The position numbers were made by a program, and so were the translations under genes. From positions 1,364,001 to 1,428,000 of the forward strand of contig JAGTWJ010000006.1 of the NCBI GenBank assembly GCA_020064725.1: 64,000 nt of DNA, read 5' to 3'. Source of the stretch: Drechslerella dactyloides. Lineage: Eukaryota > Ascomycota > Orbiliomycetes > Orbiliales > Orbiliaceae. The notes below the pieces were generated by a model, which saw only the letters and a program-made list of their open reading frames with translations, ran no database searches and had not been told where the DNA came from. Below, in pieces: positions 63,855 through 64,000 of the stretch; position 1 is the first letter of the stretch, and each line of letters opens with the position of its first letter.

Positions 63855-64000
63855 ACGTACATCTTATAAGCCGGTCCACGCGAGATGGTCTTGGGAGATA
63901 TAGAGAAGGCAAGATGAAGAGGCTGTATACATGTCTGTTAATTCTTTCGCATTGTGCATGTGCTTTACGTTGAATGCTTGGTCAGTCGGTAGATAGTAAA

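Overview
The window is nuclear DNA from a filamentous ascomycete (Pezizomycotina). The protein-coding genes are split by short introns, mostly about 45-110 nt, with GTAAGT/GTATGT/GTACGT-type donors, CTAAC-like branch sites and YAG acceptors. The recognisable proteins are most like those of Eurotiomycete-type moulds, but I cannot place the genus. Fourteen genes are well supported; exon coordinates were built by hand from splice signals and family conservation, and each model keeps an open frame from start to stop.

Layout from left to right. 1-2285 is an ill-defined stretch with one possible spliced minus-strand gene. 2.3-3.1 kb (+) is a low-complexity/coiled-coil hypothetical protein, convergent with a PhzF-family enzyme (3.4-4.4 kb, -). 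Then, all on the minus strand: NAD-isocitrate dehydrogenase subunit 2 (5.2-6.8 kb), cullin-1 (7.8-10.6 kb) and an SRF1-type membrane protein (12.9-14.3 kb). A 7.2 kb gene-free divergent interval leads to a Kre6/Skn1-type beta-1,6-glucan synthesis protein (21.5-24.2 kb, +). A secreted CAP/PR-1 protein with a pure Gln-Asn repeat tail follows (26.5-27.5 kb, -). Next on the plus strand are the Hog1 MAP kinase (30.5-32.2 kb), the Avl9 late-secretory protein (34.5-37.4 kb) and an M28 peptidase (38.0-39.5 kb). On the minus strand are a small RRM protein (39.6-40.2 kb), a Fic-domain protein (41.5-42.7 kb) and a group III G-protein alpha subunit (44.1-45.6 kb). A 14.6 kb interval without any recognisable gene then precedes glycogen phosphorylase (60.2-63.9 kb, +).

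The genes are housekeeping and signalling functions: osmostress MAPK, heterotrimeric G protein, SCF ubiquitin ligase scaffold, TCA cycle, glycogen breakdown, cell-wall glucan and secretion. They do not form a biosynthetic cluster or operon. Hog1, the G alpha subunit and glycogen phosphorylase belong to stress/nutrient responses in fungi, but nothing in the sequence shows that their proximity matters.

I did not find a convincing new system. The points most worth checking are: the two very long divergent intergenic regions; the over-representation of the palindrome TGCATGCA in non-coding DNA; very small exons (13, 13, 17 and 18 nt) in conserved genes, including a 13-nt terminal exon of idh2 that is hidden behind a false stop; the uninterrupted hexanucleotide repeat coding for (Gln-Asn)n; and a Fic protein whose inhibitory motif departs from consensus.
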